Positions 12,870 through 24,197 of a stretch of 64,000 nt of DNA are shown piece after piece (within the stretch, counting starts at the first letter, position 1; every line of letters starts with the position of its first letter). Below the pieces are notes generated by a model, which was given only the letters and a program-made list of their open reading frames with translations, searched no databases and was not told the origin of the DNA. Location: contig CM049308.1 of NCBI GenBank assembly GCA_026874595.1, positions 14,279,501 to 14,343,500 on the forward strand, given 5' to 3'. The stretch is from Sipunculus nudus. Lineage: Eukaryota; Annelida; Sipuncula; Golfingiida; Sipunculidae. The translations under genes were made by a program, and so were the position numbers.

Positions 12870-14065
12870 CTTGAACCCTGATCCATAATACAGTGAGGTA
12901 CGAAAGCTATCCATTTCATTTGGACATGCAGCACAAGGTATTCAACATAACATGCTTAAAGTAACGAATTCCTTTACCCCTGATCCATAATACAGTAGGG
13001 TACGAAAGCTACCCAGGTCATTCGGATATGCAGCACAAGGAATTAAACGTAACATTCTAAACGTAACGATTTCCTTGACCCCTGATCTATAATACAGTAG
13101 GGAACGAAAGCTACCCAGATCATTCGGACATGCAGCACAAGGAATTCAACGTAAAATTCTAAATGTAACGATTTCCTTGACCCCGATCCATAATACAGTA
13201 GGGCACGAAAGATACCCAGGTCATTCGGACATGCAGCACAAGGAATTCAACGTAACATTCTCAACGTAACGATTTCCTTGACCCCTGATCCATAATACAG
13301 TAGGGTATGAAAGTTACATAGGTCATTCGGACATGTAGCACAAGGAATTCAACGTTAAATTCACAAGGTAACGATTTCCTTGACCCTGATCCATAACACA
13401 GTAGGGTACGAAAGATACCCAGGTTATTCGGACATGCAGCACAAGGAATTCTACGTAACATTCTAAACGTAACGATTTCCTTGACCCCTGATCCATAATA
13501 CAGTAGGGTATGAAAGTTACATAGGTCATTCGGACATGTAGCACAAGGAATTCAACGTTAAATTCACAAGGTAACGATTTCCTTGACCCTGATCCATAAC
13601 ACAGTAGGGTACGAAAGATACCCAGATCATTCGGACATGCAGCACAAGGAATTCAACGTAACATTCTAAACGTAACGATTTCCTTGACCCCTGATCAATA
13701 ATACAGTATAATAAAAGCTACATAGGGCATTCGGACATGCAGCACAAGGAAATCAACGTAACTTTCTCAACGTAACGATTATCTTGTCCCCTGATCCATA
13801 ATACAGTAGGGTATGAAAGCTACATAGGGCTTCGGACATGCAGCACAAGGAATTCAACGTAACATTCTCAACGTAACGATTACCTTGACCCCTGATCCAT
13901 AATACAGTAGGGTATGAAAGCTACATAGGGCATTCGGACATGCAGCACAAGGAATTCAACGTAACATTCTCAACGTAACGATTACCTTGACCCCTGATCC
14001 ATAATACAGTAGGGTATGAAAGCTACTTAGGGCACTCGGACATGCAGCACAAGGAATTAAACGTG
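12870..14065. repeat. Tandem array B (satellite-like, 12 copies of ~101.5 bp)
   Basis: TCCATAATACAGT (or a close variant) recurs at 12882, 12984, 13086, 13187, 13289, 13390, 13492, 13593, 13695, 13795, 13896 and 13998, i.e. steps of 100-102 bp. Units also share CATTCGGACATGCAGCACAA, then GGAATTC in most, and CGTAACGATTTCCTTGACC. Divergence between neighbours is low. Units 5-6 and 7-8 form a duplicated pair (see findings). Only ~200 bp separate it from array A. Confidence 0.95.
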
Positions 14066-15490
14066 AGATTCTTCGCAGGAGCTGGGATGAAGTCATGCCA
14101 CAAAATGTCAAGGATACAACGGTTATCTCCAGGCACTTATGACAAGGGCAGAAAATGAGTAAGCTAACCGGACCTAATCCCATTTGTCTATTTCTAGGAA
14201 GATCTCTGCGTGCATCATCGAGGCAGGGATTGCTAAATGCTAAATTTCCATGTCATCTGGAAGAACTTCACAATTCCTAAGCGACCCCTACAGAGTGAAC
14301 CTTGGTCATGTAAAAGAAAGCAAGGAAGACACCACAAATGCTTTCGAAACAATTGAAAGACCAGCACAGTCCATACTGACATTTCCCAAAATCTGCTAAG
14401 TTATAGCAAGACCGGGTATGTCGCTATGCGCTTACAAAATAGACAAATGACATACTGACAGCTGAAGCGTAACATTTAACATTAAATAAAACGAGAATGA
14501 AACGAAGATACATGATGCCGGCCCCAAAATGGCAATGACAAGCGGTCGAAACAGGAACTGGTGTGCCCGAATGTATTATCACGAGACTCTCATGTAATTT
14601 TAATCAGGTATAAAGATTTGGCAACAGCATTCATATCCCAATGTATATTTTCTAAGCATAATAACTAAATCTGGTCTTCTCTTTTATTATCTTATCTTAG
14701 CTTATCTAAGCTTATCTTAGCTTATCTTAGCTTAAAATGAAAGTGTTATCAAAACCCAACCCCGCACATATAAATCATCCGAAACAAGCAAATTCGTGGA
14801 ATTAATGTCCCCAGCTTTGGGATATTATCGTCTTTCATGCTTGATAAGCAACTATAATCATGACATGTGGAAATCATCATCCGAAATATAATAAAAGCGA
14901 CCTCTCCACAATATCATTGTATAAATACCCAGTGTGCCGTCTAATAAAGCAAGCCCCCCCCCCCCCCACCCTTTACCCATCTATACCTTGTTATCTCCTG
15001 CCTCAGTAGAGAAGCTGCGTCCATCTGTTTGTCCCGACGCCTGTCTGTCTGTTTGTCTACTGTCTGTCCGTCCCTACATCCTTCCGAATGTAAACAATAT
15101 CCATGCGTCGTGATATCTAAAAAAGATTTAGCCCTGCAGATCAACTTCTAATTTTAATAGCAGGTTTATCTTTTGGGCCTGCGAACCATTGTATAGGTCA
15201 CAATATACTGATATTTAAAAAAAATTAAGCCTGATAAGCCAGAGATTTGGCGATTAGCAACAAGTGATCTTTCTACCTCCGCATATAAACAACATATACC
15301 CCTTTAGGTTACATGTTTTCCCGTTTGTCAACATTTCTGTGTTAACAAGCATGTTGTTGAGAAACAATTTCATATATCCTTCACGAAGGCCTTATAAGAA
15401 CGTTTTACAACTAAAATTACTCTTAGATCATCAATATATACACAGAGGAAACAAAAAATCACATGTATTCTTTTCAAAAGGTAGTGAATG
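14066..15490. other. Intergenic stretch with simple repeats
   Basis: Contains an approximately 10-bp tandem repeat (CTTATCTTAG) at 14686-14737, a C homopolymer near 14957-14968, and CTGTCTGTC-rich sequence at 15040-15073. No gene recognised. Confidence 0.6.
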
Positions 15491-15493
15491 GAC

Positions 15494-16188
15494 ACCTTTA
15501 AACCGTCTTCCCTTCTTTCGCCGGCAGGAAAAATCTGTGGGATCAGAAGATCTGAGGGTGCTGCCGGATTTTTTTAAATGTCAAGGATTTTTCCGGCCGG
15601 ATTAAAATCGGCTGGAAAAATTCGGTAGATGTGATGACGGAACTGAACAGGCTGATTTAAAACCTACCTTTTCTTCTTTTCATATCGAAAATAGAAGTAA
15701 CCAAAATGACCGGAGAAATCGGTTGATTGCAGGAAAAATTGGTAGGTGTACGAGTACTCAACGGCCGGGGAGACTTGTATAGATTTATCCGAACGGGTAA
15801 AAAAAATTGGCCGACAATAAACAATCAGTAGATGGGAGGCCGGCTTAACATTTTGACAACAGAAAACTCGGTACAGATGGTAAAAAAAAAAAACATAATG
15901 GGTAACTGTTCAGGGCTCAAACTTTAAATATGATATGTCGAAAATGTTAAGTGTTTCCCTAAATTTGATGTGCTGAATCAATTAAAATTATAATTTCCAA
16001 ACTATATTTCAAAGTTTAAACCTTTAAATTTTTAAATTAAAAGTTTAAAATATAAAAAGGCATCTAATATTAAAACCTTACTTTCACATTGGGAATAGCG
16101 TGGCAAGACCTAATCATCAATTTGATGAGCCAAATTAAATAAAAATGTTATTTTTGTCCTTCAGCTCAATCCAAGCCTCAAAGTTGTT
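15494..16188. repeat. Left arm of a long inverted repeat
   Basis: Pairs in inverse orientation with 19242-19955. Best-matching blocks: AATTCGGTAGATGTG at about 15619, and the inner 150 bp (AAAAGGCAT, AAACCTTACT, AATAAAAATGTTATTTTTGT, TTCAGCT, AAGCCTCAAAGTT). Contains internal copies of a GGTAGATGGGAGG-like word. Imperfect, so old. Confidence 0.7.
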
Positions 16189-17383
16189 CTTTCTTCTGTC
16201 AATTTACATTAGAACCTGTAATCTGTTCCTAGAAGCGTCTCAGGTAAAGTCACATATCATATTAAAAAGATGTGTTAACTGAAAGGCAACGAATAATTCT
16301 TTCATATAAACTGGTTTTATTTCTTTTTCCTCTGACGACATTCACTCGAACTTAGTTTCGTGGCTGGTTCTTTTAAACTCCTTCCGGCCGTTTGAAAGTG
16401 CATAGTTACATACTTTGCAAGGAAACACATATCTGAGCGCATATTACCAGCTGTATAGTTCAAGAATGAAAAGTTAATATTTTGCAAGCATGAATAAGGA
16501 GTCACGAGCCACATGCAAATATATTGCCCAATCAATCCTTCAGTATTTGCCTTAAAGTTTACAAAATTTATTGATTCATTTGAATAGGTTATAAACGAGA
16601 GAAAAGCTCTTAAACGCTGGCCTCACTGATTGCCTCACAATTTGGTGTGTCGCCAGTTCTCAGATATCCTGACAAGATACAAAAGATGATGGAGTTTGAC
16701 TGTTTTACAATAAAAAGGGGGACAATAAATAGTCTTTGTTCGACAAACTAAGAATCGGAAATATTAAAGAATTATGAGTAAACCACATAAACCATAAGAA
16801 AGTGTCTTCTGTCATGTATAATCTTGAGCTGAAAATTTTACTATTTGATTTCTTTATTTGAAATTAATACAAAATGTTTGTCAACACTGACCATGTGATG
16901 CCATTAAGTGTAGTTTTTTCCACATTGTTTTCAACCGTAAAAGACGTACAAGGATTTCTACAAAAAAGTATGGTTTGAAGACTTATGAAGAGGTATTCTC
17001 TTTCAAATATCCAGCAAAGTGGAATTATCAATAAATATGAATTATTTTAGGATTTTCGTCACCTCCATCTGTCTTCTATATACTGACCAGTTCTTCAGAA
17101 CCGTCTTGTAAACTTGGCTTACAAAACGAATACAAAAAATCATTTATATCTTGAAATTTTTGACAACGTTAAGATTTATCAAATTAGATTATTGCAGGTT
17201 TTTTTATACATATCAGGTAGCACTTTACCATCCAAGGCTAAAGATGATACTGAAAACTAAATTGATAAAAAGAGAACTTACCATAAGGGAAGTTTATATC
17301 TGTTTCCGTTTTCAGCTTCTTTGCAGTCCTGGCCCTCGAAAAGTTACTTTCAAATGTTGACGTACCACATAAGACAAGTGCTT

Positions 17384-17386
<3 letters not shown>

Positions 17387-17450
<64 letters not shown>
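17387..17450. repeat. (TA)n microsatellite at the 3' end of a LINE
   Basis: About 30 TA units. It lies just past the 3' end, in minus sense, of the LINE fragment at 17.5-18.3 kb and could be derived from its tail. Confidence 0.95.
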
Positions 17451-17457
<7 letters not shown>

Positions 17458-17519
17458 CTTATAATGCCAGAATACAAGACCCTGCTTAAGGCGCATAACA
17501 ATAACATATATAAATAGCA

Positions 17520-18340
17520 ATCGCATACATTCAAAATAAATCACAATACTTAATATATATTCAAAACATAATGCCAGTGTTTAGATCAATAAAATGTCAT
17601 AATACTGAATACTAAAACATGGCATAAAAGCTATTTTATATTATATATTATCATAGGCTTGCCTAAAAAGTGAGTCTTCAGTGCAGGTTTAAATATATCA
17701 ATAGAACCTGATTTCTTTATATAATCCGGCAAATTGTTCCAGAGCACAGGAGCACAACAAACACCTGAATGCTCTTTCCCAATATGAGATAATTTACTCC
17801 TAGGTTCACAAAGACGCATGTACTTATTACTTAATTTCAATGCACGAGGTGTAAAATGTAACTGGAGTAATTCTGTGACATAAAGAGGTGCTTTCTCATT
17901 GAGAGCCTTATATGTAAGCAGCAATATTTTAAATTTAATACGAAATTCTACAGGTAGCCAGTGCAACTCGAATAAGATGAGTGATATATGATTACGTTTT
18001 GGACATTTTGATACAATGCGAGCCGTCTGATTTTGAATTCTTTGCAGTCTTAACATCTGAGATTTGGGTACTCCATATATTAGGGAATTACAAACATCTA
18101 ACCTCGACAAAATCAAACTCTATGCTAACTGTGCAGCAGTTGACTTAGAGAGATATTTGCGGATCCGCCCAAGATTGTACAGATTGAAATAAGCACTCTT
18201 ACATATTGAACTGATTTGTGCCTTTTGTTTCATATGATCATCAAAAATAACTTCTAGATTTCGCACTTTCCAGGTTGGTTTATAGCACAGGTACCAATAG
18301 TATTGCAAGGATTAACAACTTTCTGTAACTGCTTAGGTGA
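17520..18340 (-). mobile_element. 5'-truncated non-LTR retrotransposon (L2/CR1-like), C-terminal reverse-transcriptase part, decayed
   Basis: A minus-strand frame from about 18308 to 17634 encodes the region after the reverse-transcriptase palm in L2/CR1-type LINEs. Visible hallmarks in order are VRNLEVIFDDH, SICKSAYFNLYNLGRIR, SRLDVCNSLIYG, LQRIQNQTARIV, LHWLPVEFRIKFKILLLTYK, PRSK and PVLWNNLP. One TAG stop (18122-18120) interrupts an otherwise continuous frame, in the place where relatives have a sense codon. The 5' part, including the catalytic motif and endonuclease, is missing, the usual result of incomplete reverse transcription. About 100-190 bp of 3' tail sequence leads to the TA microsatellite. 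It sits inside the long inverted repeat at 15.5-19.95 kb. Confidence 0.88.
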
Positions 18341-19241
18341 ACCCATAATAATCATCTTAGTTTATATAAAATTTTCCTGACCGATTCCTGATCAAGATCT
18401 AGGTATGACCAGACCCCAATCATAATGCCTGTCAGCTAAAGTCCCGATTTCCAAATAACAATGACTGCTTCTCCAGTCTTACCAAGTTAACAGCTATCCA
18501 ATTAAGACCCGCTGATCCAACTCAAATATTTGTCTAACATTTGAAGAGGTGTAAGATTGTTTAATTAATCAAATGTATGGGCTGCCTAAACAGTTGTTAT
18601 ACTATATGTTCACAATCTGTATCAGGATTTGGGCTTTCAACTTTCAACACTACATGCAAATGCTCATATTCAGGCTTATTTTATGAAATTAAAATTATTT
18701 CGCCTCCCAGTGGTTATCCCCATTTTTCAAGTTTATTAAACTTTGGATTACTTTTGAGGCGCTACATCACATTAATGATGTTAGTGCTATCTTTCCCACG
18801 TAATGCCCGGGTAACAAAACTTATAAAAACAATATAAAAACATACATACATCATAAATGTATAAATAGCTATAATTCTAAATTCAGGATGCAAAGCAGAA
18901 ATGTGATGAAAGCTATTATTTCACTGGAATTTTCATAAATTTTATACTTTTAACTGAATCTACTGAGTTTTTTTTGCAAATGCCGTTAAGACTTTTTAAA
19001 TTCTGTTAATTTTTATTTATTTTTTATTGGTAATTTCATTTTGAAATTCATATTAAAACTAAAAATTTATATTTGTAACTTTATTTCAGTCGAATCAGAG
19101 AAAACAAAAACAAATTGCCGCATGCCGTTTATGTGGAATGTATACATTAAAGTTTTACTGTGCTGCAAAAGCTGATGTGTATATGCCCTTATTATAAACA
19201 AATAATCACTTTTTCGATTTCTTTAAGTAGCTTAAAATTGT

Positions 19242-19955
19242 AAACTTTGAGGCTTAAAATTAGCTGAATGACAAAAATAACATTTTTATTCAATTTGGCC
19301 AATCAAAATGATGATTATGACTAATCTTGCCTCTTTATATCCAAAAATACAGTAAGGTTTCAAAATAATATGCCTTTTAATATTTGAAAATTTTAATGTA
19401 AAAATTAAAATTTATTTTAATGGATTCAGCAAATCAAAATAAAGTAATGTGGTTGCTCTGATTGAATTTAGCAGTGCACATTTCTCTACATGACAATTTC
19501 CATGTGTAAACCCCTGGCATTAATTGATATACTAGTATTTAAAAAATATATTTACCGAGGTAAGTTTATAAAATTGCCGATTTGAAGCCTTTTGGATACT
19601 TTTCCTGAGGGGGGAATGTTCTGAAATATGATCTCTATGAATTACTTTGACGGAAAATGGCATCAAACCTAACAATGATAGGGAGTGCAGCAAAACTTAA
19701 AATTCCAGAATTGGCCCAGGACTATAATCAGTAGAAGGAAACCTTGATAAAAAAATCCGCCTAATTTTTCCGGTTGCGTCGCCACATCTACCGAATTGTC
19801 AAGGGTTTTCTTAAGCCGATTTTCACTGCCTGATTTTCAAAAAAATCCTACCTGCAGCACTTTCACTTTCTATTTCACTTTCACCGATATTTCCGGCTGA
19901 AAAAAATATCAGTTGTGAATATCGGTAGATGGGAGACAGTCTTAAAACCGGGGAG
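19242..19955. repeat. Right arm of the long inverted repeat
   Basis: Inverse of 15494-16188. The two arms enclose ~3.05 kb (16189-19241). The words near 19785-19800 (CACATCTACCGAATT) and 19242-19300 are the clearest matches. No transposase frame is present between the arms. Confidence 0.7.
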
Positions 19956-20179
19956 GCAACACCCTGACATCCAACGGCCCTGCAGATTTTAATAAACAAT
20001 CGATAATAAGAAACAAAATGACGGTCTTGGTTTAGCATTTTGTTTCAAAAGCTATGTATAAGCTACGACACAAAGGAACAACCCATAGGTCATGACGCCT
20101 GGCTGACTAGTAAGACATTGTAGGCTAACATTTATCTGAAAATAAAATTGAGATTAACTTCAGCCGTGATCTTAATCTT

Positions 20180-21190
20180 TTATTATCTAATACCAAAGTC
20201 GACAGGAATCTTCCTTGAGTGGTGGGTCGCTCATATGTGAAGACTGAAATCAATTATGAAGGTCTATACAGATTGTACAAGAGCAAAATAAGACTTATGA
20301 AGAACGAAAAATTGGTTTGAAGTAAAGACCTTCTAACACCAAAGCTGACAAGGTCCTTTCTTAAGTGGTGACCGGTCTGTACAGGTTGCAGAAGAGAAAT
20401 ATAAGACACAGTCAAGGTCGCCAGTTTTTACATTCCTTCGAGAAACAACTTGCGTGTTAAATTTGAGGTACACATGCCAAATATTGCATAAGAAAAATGC
20501 TTAAGACAAAGTATATTTCGACTGATTTTACCTTCAAGATAAAGGCCAAGGTCACAAGTTATCAAAGTTCTCTAAGAACTTGATTGAAATATTTAGTCTA
20601 TTAAATTTGAGGACAAAATATGCAATACTTCAAAATTTATCAGGTTAAAAAATGTTACATCTTGACTGATTTCACCTTGATCTACAAGGTCAAGGTCACC
20701 AGGTTGACCTTGTCAAAGAGCAATGTGGAAATAACATGGGTGTGAAATCTGAGGTGGATATCTCGTGTACAAAAAAAAATTATTGGATCAAAATTGTTCC
20801 ATACTTTCCGAGATTTGACTTTGAAAGTCATGCTTGAGCCAACTTGTTTTTTTTTTTTTACTTTTGTCAGAGAGCATTATGGAAACAACTCGTGAGTCAT
20901 ATATAAGGGGAAACACCTTAGTACTTCAGGGGTCATAATTATTCAAGATTTTTGCAGATCTGACCTTAAAGATAAGTTCAAGGTCTCCAGTTTTCAAACC
21001 TCCTCCGAAAACTGGTGTGTCAAATTTGTAGAACAAATATGCAGTACTTCAAAACTGGTAGGGGTCATAATAATAATCCTAGAATTCTGCAGATTTGATG
21101 TTGAAGTTCAAGGTCAGGATTACAAGTTTTTAATAATACACATAATAAACACACCAAATTTCAAGAATGATATAATTTGCCAGTCTCAAA
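20180..21190. repeat. Degenerate tandem repeats rich in AAGGTCA
   Basis: At 20189 and 20336 a ~147-bp unit recurs (ACCAAAG..GACA..., TTCCTTGAGTGGTG / CTTAAGTGGTG). From 20.43 to 21.15 kb, looser ~150-bp units share GTGTTAAATTTGAGG, ATATGCAATACTTCAAAA and CAAGGTCAAGGTCACC. Confidence 0.6.
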
Positions 21191-21209
21191 AAAAAGAACA
21201 TTGCATAAG

Positions 21210-21560
21210 AAATAGAAAAGGTGTCGATACCAGTCTTAAGTCTGAAGAAGCTTGCCATGATGAATAAATACACGAAGTTTCAGGACACTATACGTGAAAT
21301 CGAAGCTGACAGCTTGATGAAAGCTGACAGTTTCAGATCAGCATAGGGGATAAAATGCATAAAAATATAATAAAAAAAAATACAGGTGGCGACACCAGTC
21401 TTCAGGAACATAAATCTAGTCATGATTAATAAATGTGCAAGGTTTCAGGACAATGGATGAAAAAAAATGTTGGAGACTGAAACGATTGCTGTCATTTGAC
21501 AATCTCAAAATTAGAGAATATTAGAAAAATACTGGTGGCGCCACCAGTCTTTAGCGATTT
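21210..21560. repeat. Two units of a dispersed repeat ending GGTGGCGCCACC
   Basis: Each unit contains ACCAGTCTT, a CATGATTAATAAAT-like word, GGTTTCAGGACA, a GCTGAAAACTGA-like tract, ATTGCTGTCATTTGAC and AAAAATAC, and closes with GGTGGCG-CACC. The second closes with the perfect palindrome ACTGGTGGCGCCACCAGT at 21531-21548. The same unit reappears at 31.03-31.27 kb and 52.55-52.75 kb. Confidence 0.7.
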
Positions 21561-21569
21561 GTGCTACTT

Positions 21570-24190
21570 AATTTAGGTACCAGGCTATAAGTAGGTTCAC
21601 AGGTGACAATTTCTTTATAAATCATTCAAGACAGGTACTGTTTCAATGTGCTTTATCAATAATTGCACAACAACTGTTGTTTCAACAGAGCAGATGCAAC
21701 CTCAGCCCTTATCCATCAGGGTTAAAAATATTATTCAAATTAAAGTTTGAACAACTTGTTAATAAGAATAAGATTTTAAACTGCCAATATTAAAATTTGT
21801 TTATATTTAAAACAGTCTTGGAACACCGATAGCTTAGAAATTTGTGTTTTTATGCAAAACTTTGAACTGGAAATATCATGCTGATTTATTTCGCGGATCC
21901 ATTCTCGTTTATTTCTTTTTTGGTGGAAGGATGGGCACCAAGTCCTAGAAAAATGTTGCTGTTTGGTTTTTCACTAATTAAAGGAATGTCGCGTTTTTGT
22001 TGTGATCTTCTTGCATTTTGAAAAAAAATACTTATTTTGTCCCCAGCTAAAGTAATAAAAGTATATTTAAATAAAAAAATATGTTTGTTTTAATTTACGT
22101 AATCATATTTTTTTCACAAATTGTGGACAAGGAAATATCATTCCTGTTACAGCTGATGCAACATTATACAGTGTAATAAACCATGAGGTTACCTACAAAT
22201 AAACTAGAGTTCATATATTTTCCAGCTCCTCTGTGTTAAAGATGGAAAGAAACCATTCTTGTGGGATGCGAATGAAAAAAAAAATTAAGAATATTTCCTT
22301 TTTTCGTTTTGATATGATCGATTTAGATGTGTATGCACCGATATAAAATAAAATGTTTTGATTTTCCGTTCGTACAGCAATTTTTGTTGGGACATAAAAT
22401 ACGTTCTCATGCATCGAAACGGCTTTAAACGGACGATCGGATGGCCGGGTTCCCGTAAGGTATAATTGCTATCTATAGCACAGATGACTTATATATGTAA
22501 ACAGTCAGCTGCGCTAAAATGAGACTTCTGCATTTTTATCATAGTCTTATGTTTAAGGAAACTCCTGACCGGCCCTGGCGCCATATTATTCTTGGAATCA
22601 ATCATGATTAAAAGTATATACATTATATGCTAATGTAAGAGAATAAATTTGTATTGTTTTCAAGACCCTCGTACGACCAGCCGTGAATACATGACTCAGT
22701 AGGCCTAACTTGAGTCGTGATACAAGCCATGCGGGAGAATGTAGAAAACAGCCGATAATCTTAACATTTAGCTACGAACGATGAATTAACACAAAAGAAT
22801 ACATATGAACTCACAAACCAAACTGAAAATCCGTCTCTATGTTAACGAGTCATTTCCTGTATCGCGAACAAGTTGGCTGCCGTCCAGTTACCCGTGCGAG
22901 CAATGTTTGTTTTCATGCGGTCAGATATTCATCAAACTTGCAAAGGGATTTACCAATATGCTGAGTCAAAGCATAATTTGTCTTATACATCGTAGATGTT
23001 GTAAGAAAGTTTACTAAACAAAGCCTACAGGCCTAATGCGAACCTGTGTAATGGGATATACACCAGGTATAATGCTTCAATGCCGGACCATCATTTTTCA
23101 TGTGCACGTGTAACATGCATATGACCAATGCAAGGATTAAACATTTAGAATAAGAAAAAATTACACAAACATCACTGCTGAAATTCTGGCATGGGTGCAC
23201 ACAACACAAATAGGTCATGGGCTAGTGGGGGTCATAGTCCACCCCCCTTGTGATTTACTTTAATGGGTATTTTCATGTAGCCTTAGGTCTAACAAGTCAG
23301 AAAATTGATGTTGCCAGCAAAAAAACTGTGATGGAAGATACCGCCCATGGACTTTTTAACCACGGCTACTTTTACAGCTGGAGGCAGATAATTAGGGGTA
23401 TGGAAAATCAAAACAACCCTAACTTGGCAACTCTTCACCAAAATATTTCAAATGACCACTTAAAATGTTTGCCTTGTCAAGATCTGCCAGTTCATGCAAA
23501 TGATATGCAAATTTATTTTGGTGAAAAGGTCACCAGAGGTCAAAAGGTGACAAACTTTGACCTTTACCTATAATTTCTCGTATTATCAGGGTTAATTTAT
23601 CGCTAAGACCATAATTTTTTTTATATAAAATTAATTGAAATGAAGGTTAACATGTGCTTTTTAAATACCTGGAGTCAAAACGTTTGAAAAGAAGTAGTGA
23701 TTACCCCACGGTGTGCGAGATATTTTTGCACTTTACATACTTTTTCGTAAGTATTATTGAATGTGTTGAATAGGAGTAAGGCAAAATCTAACAAGTGGTA
23801 CTTTGAAATCTCTCATTGAATCTTTGCAAATAATCACAAAAGATCATATTTGTGTGTTTCTATAAAATGAAACATAAATTATGCAAATATTTTCACCGAA
23901 GCGTTTGTTGGTGTCAAAAGTAAACAAAGGTTGACCTTACCAACACCATAGCTTTTTGTTACACATGGTCGTTATAAAGCGTGCCATGAAATTTTAATAT
24001 TGAAAGAAATATACATTTCTTTCTATCTCTCAACGCATTTCCAGTAAACATTTAATTTGACTAGTAACAGGCAAAATATTATTCTTTTTTGGATAAATAC
24101 CCTTATATATAAATACCCACATATATCCATTTTTATCACTAGTATACAATATATAAGTTATTATAATTCATATTATAATTAATAATTAAT
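21570..24190. other. Intergenic stretch; no gene recognised
   Basis: AT-rich. Short open frames (for example at 23250-23573) lack resemblance to known families and overlap AGGTCA-rich repeat-like sequence. I see nothing further to support. Confidence 0.5.
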
Positions 24191-24197
24191 TCTCTAA

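Noticed and set aside
12870-14065. Possible CRISPR-like array
   Set aside because: Whole ~101-bp units repeat with no unique spacers, and the DNA is animal; it is a satellite-type tandem array.
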